From Orlajensenia leifsoniae (GTDB lineage: Bacteria > Actinomycetota > Actinomycetes > Actinomycetales > Microbacteriaceae): 64,000 nucleotides of DNA. The position numbers and the translations under genes were made by a program. This document shows positions 40,444-48,414 of the stretch, piece by piece. Numbering within the stretch: the stretch's first letter is position 1; each line of letters starts with the position of its first letter. The stretch is from assembly GCF_004570845.1 (NCBI RefSeq), contig NZ_SPQZ01000003.1, positions 248,001-312,000 on the forward strand, given 5' to 3'. A model generated the notes under the pieces. The model saw only the letters and a list, made by a program, of their open reading frames with translations, did no database searches and had not been told where the DNA came from.

Positions 40444-41568
40444 TCAGGCCTTCAGGCGCAGGCGACGGGTGTTCGGCGCGGCCTTCTCGTTGACCTCGAC
40501 CACGTCCGAGCGCGAGGCGATGAAGTCGGAGAACGACTTGAAGCCCAGGGGCTTCTCCTTGAACGCGGGATCCATGCGGATCATCTGGTTCTTCACCTCC
40601 GAGGTGAACGCCCACTCCTCGTCGTTCGACCGCGTGTGCACCAGGCGCAGCGCGCGCACGAGCAGGTCGGTCGCCGCCTTCTGCGTCGTGGCCGGGTCGA
40701 CGGGCGCCTCCTCGAGGTCCTCGTCCAGCGCCGAGTCGAGCGGCTCGAGCGGGTGCGAGAACTCGGGGATCGTCGTGGGCTTGCGCTTCGGTCCGCTCTC
40801 GGGGGCTGCGGATGCTGCACCGGATGCAGCGGGCTCGGCCTTGGCTGCGGCATCCGTCGACTTCGCCCGACGGGACCCGGCCTTCGCCTTCGTGGGGGGA
40901 GCGGCCGGCGCGGCATCCGTCGCCGAAGTCTCAGCCGGAGCCTCTGCCTGAGCAGCGGCAGCAGGGGCGGCGGCCACGCGAGGCGGGGCGACCCAGCGCT
41001 CGATGCCGGGCAGGTCGTCGTAGTCCGAGAACTCGTCGCAGGCGGCCATGAGGGCACGGCTGGTGGCGCCGGCGACGCCGATTCCGATGACGTGCCGGCC
41101 GAGACGGCGGGCGCGCTGCGCGAGGGCGATGTAGTCGGAGTCGCCGGCCACGATCACCACGTGGGTCACGTCGGGCAGGCGGAACAGGTCTTCGACCACG
41201 TCGACGGCGAGACGGATGTCGGCACCGTTCTTGCCGGCGAGCGTTGTCGTGAACATCTGGGTGAGGTCGATCGCACGATCGATGAGCTGCTTCTGGTACG
41301 CCGCGTTCACGCGCTGCGACCAGTCTGCATAGGCGCGGCTGACCACGATGGAGCCGAAGGAGGACGCGTAGTCGATGACGGCGCCGACGTCGACCTTGGC
41401 CTGCTGCAGGCGGCCGGAGACCTCGTCGGTTCCACCGGAGACCACCTCGTGGGTGCGGGCGCGGTCGCGGGTGAAGGCGGCCTTGCCGAACATCTGGTTG
41501 TAGCGCGAGATGACGATGTTGTCGAAGTCGATGTAGACGGCGACGCGGGGGGTCTGGGGTTCGGCCAT
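40444..41568 (-). CDS. NYN-domain protein (LabA/DUF88 family) with C-terminal LOTUS-like domain
   Basis: A 374-residue protein. Residues 8-165 form the NYN (PIN-like) ribonuclease fold, with acidic metal ligands in VAVYIDFDNIVISRYNQ, ADIRLAVDVVEDL and VIVAGDSDYIALAQRARRLG. An Ala/Pro/Glu-rich linker (about 195-275) leads to a C-terminal domain LVRALRLVHTRSNDEEWAFTSEVKNQMIRMDPAFKEKPLGFKSFSDFI, which has the look of an OST-HTH/LOTUS RNA-binding domain. Probably cuts or binds RNA. The start is ATG 41568; ATG 41577 and 41580 are alternatives. GATGAT lies 7 nt upstream. Confidence 0.87.
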   Translation of the reverse strand: MAEPQTPRVAVYIDFDNIVISRYNQMFGKAAFTRDRARTHEVVSGGTDEVSGRLQQAKVDVGAVIDYASSFGSIVVSRAYADWSQRVNAAYQKQLIDRAIDLTQMFTTTLAGKNGADIRLAVDVVEDLFRLPDVTHVVIVAGDSDYIALAQRARRLGRHVIGIGVAGATSRALMAACDEFSDYDDLPGIERWVAPPRVAAAPAAAAQAEAPAETSATDAAPAAPPTKAKAGSRRAKSTDAAAKAEPAASGAASAAPESGPKRKPTTIPEFSHPLEPLDSALDEDLEEAPVDPATTQKAATDLLVRALRLVHTRSNDEEWAFTSEVKNQMIRMDPAFKEKPLGFKSFSDFIASRSDVVEVNEKAAPNTRRLRLKA

Positions 41569-41650
41569 GTACCCCATCATCCTCGGTATCGCGGCGTCCT
41601 GCTTCCGCGGGGGTGCCGGACCGCTCCTCCTCCGCCCGCTGAGGGGTCGC

Positions 41651-42484
41651 CTACAGCAGGATGTCGCCCGGCTCCGCAAGCTCGCGCCAGCCTGCCGCTG
41701 CGACGGGCTGCGGCATCCGGTCGGCCGCGATCAGCTCGTCGAGCTCCAGCCCCGTGGCCGCCGCGATGTCGGCGATCGGCACCTGGAAGGTGCGGTACGG
41801 CCCGAGCAGCGGAGGCTCCCCGGCGACGCGCAGCATGCGCTCGACCTCGTGGTCGCGCACCAGCGCCGACTGGTCGAGGATGAAGCCGGCGGCGCAGAGC
41901 TCGAGGGCGGCATCCGTCGTCGACACCCAGGCCACCACCTTCCAGAACCGCAACGGAATGCGGATGCCGCGATACGGCGGATCGTCGGGCCCCAGCACCG
42001 GCGCCGTGAACACGCTGAGCTTCAGCTCGTTGACGCTCGCGAACGCGAAGACGTGGTCCTCGAGCCCCAGCCACAGCTCCTTGCCCTGGTTGAACGGCGC
42101 GGCCTGCGGGGCCGCATTCGTGAAGTGGAAGGTGTCGGACTCGGCCGTCTCGGCGTCCGGCCCCCAGACCGGATCACGACGACGCACTAGGTGACCGCGG
42201 TCGAGATCGTTGTTCGCATAGACCGCCGGGCCGGTCTGCCACTCGGCCGGGATGCGCTCGTCGAATCGCCAGTCGTCGCCGCGTGGAACGTCGACGATGG
42301 CTGATCCGTCGATGTTCACACCCGTCGCTCGGGCGAGTCGGCGCTCCCGGTCGAGGTCGACCGTGAAGTGCACGTAGTCGAGCAGGGCCGACTCGGCCTC
42401 GACGGATGCGGCGGTCTCCGACTCGACGGCGGCCGGAGCCGGGAACGGAACGGGAACAGCGAGGAAGTTCGGATCGAAGCCCAT
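41651..42484 (-). CDS. DNA/RNA non-specific endonuclease (beta-beta-alpha metal type)
   Basis: A 277-residue nuclease. The active site is DLDRGHLVRRRDP (DRGH motif, His as general base), followed by FTNAAPQAAPFNQGKELWLGLED with the metal-ligand Asn. This is the NucA/ENDO fold, often used by exported or toxin nucleases, but no signal peptide is visible. The N-terminal half (FLAVPVPFPAPAAVESETA) is Ala/Pro-rich. A tail ATGLELDELIAADR resembles a small recognition segment. The start is uncertain: ATG 42484 with only GGGG nearby, or GTG 42517. No immunity gene stands next to it. Confidence 0.85.
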   Translation of the reverse strand: MGFDPNFLAVPVPFPAPAAVESETAASVEAESALLDYVHFTVDLDRERRLARATGVNIDGSAIVDVPRGDDWRFDERIPAEWQTGPAVYANNDLDRGHLVRRRDPVWGPDAETAESDTFHFTNAAPQAAPFNQGKELWLGLEDHVFAFASVNELKLSVFTAPVLGPDDPPYRGIRIPLRFWKVVAWVSTTDAALELCAAGFILDQSALVRDHEVERMLRVAGEPPLLGPYRTFQVPIADIAAATGLELDELIAADRMPQPVAAAGWRELAEPGDILL

Positions 42485-42538
42485 GTCCCCAGCCGACCAC
42501 GGACCGCCGACAGCCACAAGGGCGGGAACTGCAGGTCG

Positions 42539-43681
42539 CTACGCGGCGATCACCTGCTCCTCCTCCTCGCGCGTCACGGCGAGCGCGTCATCGGCGATGC
42601 GGGTGCGACGCACGCTCCAGCCGTGCACGACCACGATGAGCAGCAGACCCGCTGTCGCCCAGAGTGCGAGACGCAGTCCGTCGAAGCCGAACTGCCTGCC
42701 CGGGAAGTAGGCCAGGGCCTGCACGGCGTCGATGAAGGCGGCGCCGTTCCAGAAGATGTTCAGTCCCGCGAAGAAGGCCGGCTCGAAGGGTGCCGCGAAG
42801 ATTCCGCCGCTGCTGGTGAAGTTCAGCATCACGAACAGCATCGTGAGGGCGGGGGTCGTCCACTTGCCGAGGATCGGATGCAGCCCGACGCCGATCATGA
42901 TGATGCCGAAGACGTAGAGCCACGACACCAGCCAGATGCCCCACACGCCGTTCGGGATCATCTGGTAGATCGGTCCGGCGACGACGACGCCGATCGCGGA
43001 GACCACTGCGGCCACGAGCGCCCCGACCCCCATGCGCCACGCGACTCCGAGGCGCGCCGTGACGGCGGCGACGGCGATGGCACTCGCGTAGGCGCCGACG
43101 CTCAGGGCCACCATGAGGAAGAACAGGCCCTGGCCCGTGGTGTCGTGTTCGCCGACCGGCGCGACGTCGTCGATGGAGAAGGGCAGGTGCTGGCTGTAGG
43201 CGATGGGCAGGAAGATCTTCTGCGCCGCCGACGCCGTCGTCTCGGATGCCGCACTCGCGACCACGAGCGTGGCCTCCGTCGGCGTGGCCTCGTAGGCGGC
43301 CACGACCTCGCCGCTGCGCACCAGCTTCTCCGCCGACGCGTGAGTGGGCGTCGTCTCGACGTGCAGCCTGCCGTCGGCCTGGTCGTCGAGGGTCTGTGCG
43401 AACACCATCGACTCGGCCGAGTCGCCGACGACGGCGACATTCAGGTCATGCGGCACGGGCTCGTGGAAGGCGCCGAGGTAGGCCAGTGCCATGCCGGTCG
43501 CGAGGAACAGGGGAATGGCGAGGTGCGCGACCAGCGACTTCCAGAAGGCTCCGGACGGAACACCGAGTCGCCGGGCCGTCGGAGCGGGCGACGGATGCGA
43601 CGACGAGATCGACGCCGTCGATGCCGAGGAGCCCGCGGCGAGGGCGAGCGGCGAGGAGCCGGGAGTGCGGTGGGCAGACAT
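42539..43681 (-). CDS. DUF3533/ABC-2-like membrane protein (YhgE-related)
   Basis: A 380-residue membrane protein. A Ser/Pro-rich cytoplasmic N-terminus is followed by helix 1 (LVAHLAIPLFLATGMALAYLG), a 130-residue extracytoplasmic domain beginning HDLNVAVVGD, then five more helices to the tail. This is the layout of ABC-2 membrane proteins without an ATPase (YhgE, Pip, SNG1). Function unknown; relatives affect drug or stress resistance. Divergent from a MarR-type gene with two 15-bp operators in between, so it is probably the MarR target. Confidence 0.82.
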   Translation of the reverse strand: MSAHRTPGSSPLALAAGSSASTASISSSHPSPAPTARRLGVPSGAFWKSLVAHLAIPLFLATGMALAYLGAFHEPVPHDLNVAVVGDSAESMVFAQTLDDQADGRLHVETTPTHASAEKLVRSGEVVAAYEATPTEATLVVASAASETTASAAQKIFLPIAYSQHLPFSIDDVAPVGEHDTTGQGLFFLMVALSVGAYASAIAVAAVTARLGVAWRMGVGALVAAVVSAIGVVVAGPIYQMIPNGVWGIWLVSWLYVFGIIMIGVGLHPILGKWTTPALTMLFVMLNFTSSGGIFAAPFEPAFFAGLNIFWNGAAFIDAVQALAYFPGRQFGFDGLRLALWATAGLLLIVVVHGWSVRRTRIADDALAVTREEEEQVIAA

Positions 43682-43758
43682 GAAGGAACCGTTCGAGAGA
43701 AGAGAGGGAGGGGAAAGGGGAGGTTCGGGTGCGCACGCGTCGACGCCGCTCCCACAAA

Positions 43759-43795
43759 GTTGGTATTTGCAACGTACAAGGTTGTATTGCGCAAC
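43759..43795. promoter_or_regulatory. Paired MarR-type operators GTTG(N7)CAAC, 22 bp apart
   Basis: GTTGGTATTTGCAAC (43759-43773) and GTTGTATTGCGCAAC (43781-43795). The start-to-start distance of 22 bp is two helical turns. The second overlaps the MarR -35 region. Confidence 0.7.
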
Positions 43796-43815
43796 TCAAA
43801 TTGCCGCTCTCGCGA

Positions 43816-43821
43816 TAGATT
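43816..43821 (+). promoter_or_regulatory. -10 element TAGATT of leaderless MarR-type gene
   Basis: TAGATT, 6 nt (GAGGAC), ATG 43828. Confidence 0.65.
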
Positions 43822-43827
43822 GAGGAC

Positions 43828-44304
43828 ATGGCGACAGAAGCAGCACCGGGCGCGACGTCGAGCGGCGATGCGAGCCCGGCCATCGCCCGCATCCGCGATG
43901 AGCTGACCACCGCCACCCGTCGGGGATCCGCCCGCGCCAGGCGCACGCATCCGTCGCTCTCGCTCGTCGACCAGTCGCTGCTCAACTACATCGAGGCCAA
44001 CCCCGGAGCTCGCGGCGTCGACATCGCCGGTCACTTCCAGCTGCACAAGTCGACGGTGTCGCGGCAGCTCAAGATCCTGTTCGAGCTGGGTCTGGTGCAG
44101 TTCGCTCCGGATGCCGCCGACCCCGGCCCTGGCGCCCAGGCGTCACGGGGCCAGGCGATCGAGCTCACCGCGAGCGGCCGCATCCTGCAGGCGGAATCGT
44201 CGGCCGAGCTCCTCGCCGCCCTCACCGAGCGCCTCGCGCACTGGGATGCGAGCGACCTCGAGACCTTCGCCGCACTGCTCGCGCGTTACAACAGCGGCAC
44301 CTGA
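43828..44304 (+). CDS. MarR-family transcriptional regulator
   Basis: A 158-residue winged-helix regulator. The HTH is SLLNYIEANPGARGVDIAGHFQLHKSTVSRQLKILFELGLVQF, and the wing is disordered and acidic (PDAADPGPGAQASRGQ). It is leaderless, divergent from the DUF3533 gene, and its promoter overlaps one of two matching operators, so autoregulation plus control of the membrane protein is likely. The effector is unknown. Confidence 0.88.
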   Translation: MATEAAPGATSSGDASPAIARIRDELTTATRRGSARARRTHPSLSLVDQSLLNYIEANPGARGVDIAGHFQLHKSTVSRQLKILFELGLVQFAPDAADPGPGAQASRGQAIELTASGRILQAESSAELLAALTERLAHWDASDLETFAALLARYNSGT

Positions 44305-44329
44305 CCGCCGGCGCCGGGGCCGACCGCTG

Positions 44330-45559
44330 TCACCGCGGTCCGCCGCCCACGGACGCGAGCCACGGCAGCACCTTCGGAACAGCTCGCAGTGCCACCTCGC
44401 CGTGCCCGGTGTCGGCGATCTCGTCGTAGACTACGTCGACGCCGAGTGCACGCGCCCGCTGCACGAAGTCGCTCGTGAGGTCGGGGTGCACGAGGGTATC
44501 CGTGAGTCCCTGCGCCACGAACAGAGGGACGGGCAGGGCCGCGGCGCCCGGAGTGTTCTCGGCGAGCATGGTCTTCCACGGTTCGGTGGTGGCCGGATCG
44601 GCGGTGAGGTACTTCCCGATCAGCGGGGTCGCGATGGCGTGCAACTGCTTGTTCTGGCCGAACAGGCAGAGCTTCGCCATGGCGGGAACCGCTGCGGCGC
44701 CATCCGGGGTGAGGATGTCGGTCAGCTGCGCATCCGGAGTCGACGGCCCGTAGACCGAGCTGAAGGCCGCGAATGCGTAGGCAGAAATCGTCACACCCGA
44801 GACCGTGCCGATGTCGGCGTTCATGAGCGAGCCGAGGTCTGTGGCCGGGGCCGCTACGGCGACAGCCTCGAGGACGAGCTCCGGAGCGTACTCCGCCGCC
44901 ATCTGACCTGCGAACAGGGCGGCGTGCCCGCCCTGCGAGTGACCCCAGAGCACGAGCCGATCGCTCGCGCCGGTGGGCAGCGTTCGCGCCACTCGGGCAG
45001 CGTCGAGCAGGTTGCCACCCTCGGTCGCGCCGATGAGATAGGAGTCGGGCCCGGCTGCGCCCATGCCGGAGTAGTCGGCGGCGACCACGACGTAGCCCGC
45101 GTCGATGAAATCGCCCAGGCCCTCGATGAGGAGGAAGGGATCGACGCCGACGGAGGGCGCGCAGCGCTGGGCAGCACCCGTCGTCGGATGCCCCCACGAG
45201 ACGATCGTGCGGCCCTCGGGCGGCGCGGCCCCGACCGGGGCGACGACCACGCCGGAGGTGAGGATGTCGTGACCCAGCGCATCCGTCGAGTGATAGAGGA
45301 TCCGCCACGCCTCCGAGCCCGTCGGCGCACTGAGCAGGCGCTCGGAGCGCACGAGGGTTCCGGGAGGAGCGGACCCCTCGGAGCCGGTGGTCCCGTAGAA
45401 CGCCGGCGCCTGCCACTCCTCGATGAGACCCGCGTCGACGCGGCGGTCGACTGTGAAGGTGAAGACGGCGATGACCGTGGCGACGAGGGCGGCGAGCACG
45501 GTGACGACCCACCGCCGCCGCCGGCGACGGGACCGCGTGCCATCGGATGCCTCGACCAC
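44330..45559 (-). CDS. Secretory lipase-family protein (LIP family)
   Basis: A 409-residue alpha/beta hydrolase with an N-terminal signal or anchor (RRRRRRWVVTVLAALVATVIAVFTFTV, residues 11-37). Ser208 is the nucleophile in WGHSQGGHAAL; Asp is in QGLTDTLVHP and His in DTGHGEV. SGVVVAPVGAAPPEGRTIVSWGHPTTG and ADYSGMGAAGPDSYLIG match secretory lipases (PF03583). Likely extracytoplasmic, acting on triglyceride or ester substrates. GTG 45559 follows TACAGT by 6 nt. It converges on the MarR gene with 25 nt between stops. Confidence 0.9.
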   Translation of the reverse strand: MVEASDGTRSRRRRRRWVVTVLAALVATVIAVFTFTVDRRVDAGLIEEWQAPAFYGTTGSEGSAPPGTLVRSERLLSAPTGSEAWRILYHSTDALGHDILTSGVVVAPVGAAPPEGRTIVSWGHPTTGAAQRCAPSVGVDPFLLIEGLGDFIDAGYVVVAADYSGMGAAGPDSYLIGATEGGNLLDAARVARTLPTGASDRLVLWGHSQGGHAALFAGQMAAEYAPELVLEAVAVAAPATDLGSLMNADIGTVSGVTISAYAFAAFSSVYGPSTPDAQLTDILTPDGAAAVPAMAKLCLFGQNKQLHAIATPLIGKYLTADPATTEPWKTMLAENTPGAAALPVPLFVAQGLTDTLVHPDLTSDFVQRARALGVDVVYDEIADTGHGEVALRAVPKVLPWLASVGGGPR

Positions 45560-45565
45560 CCCCGC

Positions 45566-45571
45566 ACTGTA
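45566..45571 (-). promoter_or_regulatory. -10 element TACAGT of leaderless lipase gene
   Basis: Minus-strand TACAGT, 6 nt (GCGGGG), GTG 45559. Confidence 0.6.
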
Positions 45572-45623
45572 CCGTGGCGGCCGCCTCCGCGGGCGTACCG
45601 GCGAGAGCGGCATCCGCCCGCCC

Positions 45624-45697
45624 GACAACAGGCCGCATCAATCGGAACAGGCCGGATCAGCCTGTTCTCGGGAGAACCGGCCGATCCGGCCTGTGTC
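45624..45697. repeat. AACAGGCC palindromic repeat, locus B
   Basis: GACAACAGGCC (45624), CGGAACAGGCC (45643), inverted GCCTGTTCTCGG (45660), a weaker GAGAACCGGCC (45672) and GGCCTGTGTC (45688). Sits 26 nt behind the stop of the next gene upstream (45723) and before the lipase promoter. Confidence 0.75.
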
Positions 45698-45722
45698 AGC
45701 GCTGGACGCGCTGCGCGGGGTT

Positions 45723-46292
45723 CTACTTGACGAGCGCGAAGCCGCCCGTCCAGCTGATCTTCTCCTGCGCAGCCAGGGTGAGCTGCAGGAAGCCGAGGGC
45801 CTCGAGCTCGCGAGCACGCTTGAGCGAGCCCGCGTCGACGGCGCTGACTCCGGCACCCGCGAGCACCGACGACAGCAGGCGCTTGGCCGCGTCGTCGTCG
45901 CCGGCGATGAGCACCGTCACCGGAGAACCGCCGACCGACTTCGCCGCGAGCGTGGCCGCGAAGTTGGTGTTGAAGGCCTTCAGCACGGTCGACGCGGGAA
46001 GGGCTTCGGCGATGACGGATGCCGCTGATCCATCGGCCGGAACGACCAGGCCGTCGAAGGTGGCGAAGTCGAGCGGGTTGGTGATGTCGACCACGACCTT
46101 GCCGGCGAGCGCAGCTCCATGGTCGGCGATGATGCCGGCGACCGACGGGTACGGAACGGCGAGCACGACGATGTCACCCGCGATCGCGGTGGACTGGCGG
46201 TCGATGAACTCCACGGTGTGGCCACCCTCGGCCGCGAGTGCGCCGATCGCCGTGCCCATGGTGCCGTTTCCGATGATGCTGACCGAGGTCAG
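45723..46292 (-). CDS. NAD(P)-binding reductase, F420-reductase-like; CTG start
   Basis: A 189-residue Rossmann protein. VSIIGNGTMGTAIGALAAEGGHTVEFIDR holds the GxGxMG motif, VVVDITNPLDF and LKAFNTNFAATL are typical of the NADPH:F420 oxidoreductase family (PF03807). No in-frame ATG or GTG stands in the right place. GGAGGAG lies 5 nt before CTG 46292, so CTG is the best start; TTG 46322 is the alternative. A tiny frame ATG GAG GAG ACA CCC TGA ends across that CTG. Divergent from a MarR gene with shared AGTTGTTCC operators. Confidence 0.78.
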   Translation of the reverse strand: MTSVSIIGNGTMGTAIGALAAEGGHTVEFIDRQSTAIAGDIVVLAVPYPSVAGIIADHGAALAGKVVVDITNPLDFATFDGLVVPADGSAASVIAEALPASTVLKAFNTNFAATLAAKSVGGSPVTVLIAGDDDAAKRLLSSVLAGAGVSAVDAGSLKRARELEALGFLQLTLAAQEKISWTGGFALVK

Positions 46293-46308
46293 GGTGTCTC
46301 CTCCATTA

Positions 46309-46357
46309 AGTTGTTCCAACAAGTAAAGACCGTACGCTACTTAGTTGTTCCTTCAAC
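46309..46357. promoter_or_regulatory. Two AGTTGTTCC operator sites between reductase and MarR genes
   Basis: AGTTGTTCCAACAAG (46309-46323) and AGTTGTTCCTTCAAC (46343-46357), both dyads of the form GTTG-N-CAAC/TTGTT-NN-AACAA, start 34 bp apart and face both promoters. Confidence 0.65.
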
Positions 46358-46365
46358 CAATCGCG

Positions 46366-46371
46366 TAGAAT
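46366..46371 (+). promoter_or_regulatory. -10 element TAGAAT of leaderless MarR-type gene
   Basis: TAGAAT, 6 nt (GATGGC), ATG 46378. Confidence 0.7.
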
Positions 46372-46377
46372 GATGGC

Positions 46378-46929
46378 ATGACCGACGCCCGCGACCTCGA
46401 CACCACCGGCATGACGACAGCCGAAGAGGCCGCCTGGGTGCGACTGATCGCGGTCACCGAGTTGCTGCCCGGTGCCCTCGACGCGCAGCTGCTGCGCGAC
46501 GCCCGTCTCACCCACTTCGAATACCGGGTGCTCATGGTGCTGGCCGACTCCCCCAACCTCACCTCGCGCATGACCAGGCTGGCCTCGCAGACCAACGCCA
46601 CCCTGCCCCGTCTCTCCCATGTCGTGCGGCGCCTCGAGGAACGCTCCCTCGTCGAGCGCTTCCCGTGCCCCGAGGATCGACGGGCGACGAACGCGCGGCT
46701 GACGGATGCCGGCCTCGCCCTGTTCGCCGAGGCCGGCCCCGGTCACATCGAGGCCGTGCGCGCGCTGGTCATCGACGCGCTCTCCCCCGAGCAACTCGAG
46801 CAGCTCTACGCCATCGGCGGCGCCCTGCTCGAGCGCCTCGACCCCGAGGGACGGATGACCGCGACGGCCTGCCGCCCGGCGCTGGCCGGGGAGCCCGCAT
46901 CCGTCGCCCCGGCGTCCCCCGCGGCGTAG
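46378..46929 (+). CDS. MarR-family transcriptional regulator
   Basis: A 183-residue regulator. The HTH region is LRDARLTHFEYRVLMVLADSPNLTSRMTRLASQTNATLPRLSHVVRRLEERSLVERFPCPEDRRATNARLTDAG, a textbook MarR wing with DxRxxxxxLT. It is leaderless and divergent from the F420-reductase-like gene, with two matching sites between. MarR-reductase pairs of this sort often respond to electrophiles or oxidants; a sensing Cys is possible at LVERFPC (about residue 99). The Ala/Pro-rich tail is probably disordered. Confidence 0.9.
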   Translation: MTDARDLDTTGMTTAEEAAWVRLIAVTELLPGALDAQLLRDARLTHFEYRVLMVLADSPNLTSRMTRLASQTNATLPRLSHVVRRLEERSLVERFPCPEDRRATNARLTDAGLALFAEAGPGHIEAVRALVIDALSPEQLEQLYAIGGALLERLDPEGRMTATACRPALAGEPASVAPASPAA

Positions 46930-47282
46930 CCGACAGCCGCGATGACGACGCTGGAACAGGCCCCTTGCACGAGAACAGGCCGAATCGGCCTGTTTCTGAG
47001 AATTCCTGCGATTCGGGCATGTTTTCGGCCGCCGCTGAAACTCCCTGCGGCACCCTCGCCTGCCCCGCCATTCCGGGGATGCACGGGTAGCAGACGCCGT
47101 TGTGGCGACATCCGGACTCGGATGACATTCACAGGACAACATGAGGTTTCGTCCAGAGTGCGTGTGCAGACTGTCGACTTCGCCCGGGCGCCCCCGCCCG
47201 AGGAACGAAAGATTCAGGCCCGCGCCAGCCGATGTGCCGCGCGAACCGCCGAGTGAAAGTCATACGCAACCTGTTCTCCTCA
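46930..47282. other. Intergenic region before the lysozyme-like gene (353 bp)
   Basis: Contains AACAGGCC locus C near its left end and a small CCCGGGCG/CGCCCGAGG dyad near 47187-47204. No c-di-AMP (ydaO) riboswitch core and no clear -10 adjacent to the gene start were recognised. Confidence 0.55.
46953..47001. repeat. AACAGGCC palindromic repeat, locus C
   Basis: GGAACAGGCC at 46953, then a near-perfect hairpin: AACAGGCCGA (46974-46983) and TCGGCCTGTT (46985-46994) with a single central base. It follows the MarR stop by 24-45 nt. Confidence 0.8.
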
Positions 47283-48185
47283 ATGAAAACCCGTACGTCC
47301 GCCTCGAAGTCAGGGGCGCACAACGCCTCCGCTCGAACCTCCATCTGGCACCGCGGCCGTGTGCCCATCCTCACCGCCGGCGCCATCGTCGCCGTCGGAA
47401 GCATGGTCGGAACCGGCTTCGTGCTGCAGTCGGCCGTGACAGCTCAGAATGAGCGCAACGTCGCCACCGCCGCCTTCGCCCAGAGCACCGGACTGCACTC
47501 CGAGCAGCTCGGCACGCACGGTGGCATCCTCGAAGCCCAGGCCACGAAGTCGGCCACCGTGACCCTCGCGAACGCCAAGGCCATCGTCGCTGCCGCGAAG
47601 GACAAGACCGACGCCAGCACCCTGTCGACGCAGGTCGCCGCCCTCGGCCACTACGAACTGCTCGCTCCCCAGCGGGTGTTCGAGCTGGTCGACGACATCT
47701 CTGCCGAGGCTCACAACGTCGCTGCCGCCACCGCCGAGGTGAACCGCATCGCCGCAGAGAAGGCGGCTGCAGAGGCCGCCGCCGCTGCGGAGGCCGCAGC
47801 CGCCGAAGCCGCAGCCGCCGAAGCCAGCGCGTCGACCGAGACCGCCTCGAGCGGATCGCGTCCGTCGGCCCCGTCGAACCCGAGCGAGGCCCAGGCCATC
47901 GCCCGCGACATGATGGCGTCGCAGTACGGCTGGGGCGACGACCAGTTCGGATGCCTCGTTCCCCTGTGGGACAAGGAATCGGGCTGGAACGCCAACGCCT
48001 ACAACGCGTCGAGCGGTGCCGGCGGCATCCCGCAGGCCCTCCCCGCCAGCAAGATGGCCTCGGCCGGCGCCGATTGGGCCACCAACCCCGCCACGCAGAT
48101 CAGTTGGGGACTCGGCTACATCGCCGGTCGCTACGGATCGCCGTGCGCCGCCTGGGACACCTCGGAGGCGCAGGGCTGGTACTGA
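47283..48185 (+). CDS. Membrane-anchored lysozyme-like (lytic transglycosylase fold) protein with Ala-rich coiled coil
   Basis: A 300-residue protein. A single N-terminal membrane anchor (ILTAGAIVAVGSMVGTGFVLQ) is followed by a helical domain and an Ala/Glu coiled coil (EKAAAEAAAAAEAAAAE, about 155-185). A Ser-rich linker leads to the C-terminal domain DMMASQYGWGDDQFGCLVPLWDKESGWNANAYN with GAGGIPQALPASKMASAG, typical of actinobacterial lysozyme-like/resuscitation-related surface proteins. The WDKESGWN Glu is the likely catalytic acid. Probably acts on peptidoglycan outside the membrane. The start is ATG 47283; GTG 47253 is possible. Confidence 0.88.
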   Translation: MKTRTSASKSGAHNASARTSIWHRGRVPILTAGAIVAVGSMVGTGFVLQSAVTAQNERNVATAAFAQSTGLHSEQLGTHGGILEAQATKSATVTLANAKAIVAAAKDKTDASTLSTQVAALGHYELLAPQRVFELVDDISAEAHNVAAATAEVNRIAAEKAAAEAAAAAEAAAAEAAAAEASASTETASSGSRPSAPSNPSEAQAIARDMMASQYGWGDDQFGCLVPLWDKESGWNANAYNASSGAGGIPQALPASKMASAGADWATNPATQISWGLGYIAGRYGSPCAAWDTSEAQGWY

Positions 48186-48211
48186 TCCAGCGCCGAGCAG
48201 TTCCACTGCCT

Positions 48212-48287
48212 GAGAACAGGCCCGATCGACCGATTCCTCCGGGAACAGGCTGATCGGGCCTGTTCTCGTCTGTGCGGCCTGTTGTCC
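48212..48287. repeat. AACAGGCC palindromic repeat, locus D
   Basis: GAGAACAGGCCCGATC (48212-48227) and its exact inverse GATCGGGCCTGTTCTC (48252-48267) enclose another GGGAACAGGC copy; GGCCTGTTGTCC follows at 48277. It lies 27 nt behind the lysozyme-like stop. Confidence 0.85.
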
Positions 48288-48414
48288 CGCCGCCAGACGA
48301 GGCTGGACCACGCTCACGTCACAGGATCAGCACCCCGATGAGGCCTGTGCGGGCAGCATCCGCGTCCTGATCCTGTAAACGTCACTCCCTGTGCCTGCTA
48401 GCGACGCGAACCCC

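Noticed and set aside
46930-47282. c-di-AMP (ydaO) riboswitch before the lysozyme-like gene
   Set aside because: Such genes often carry one in actinobacteria, but the conserved core segments could not be found.
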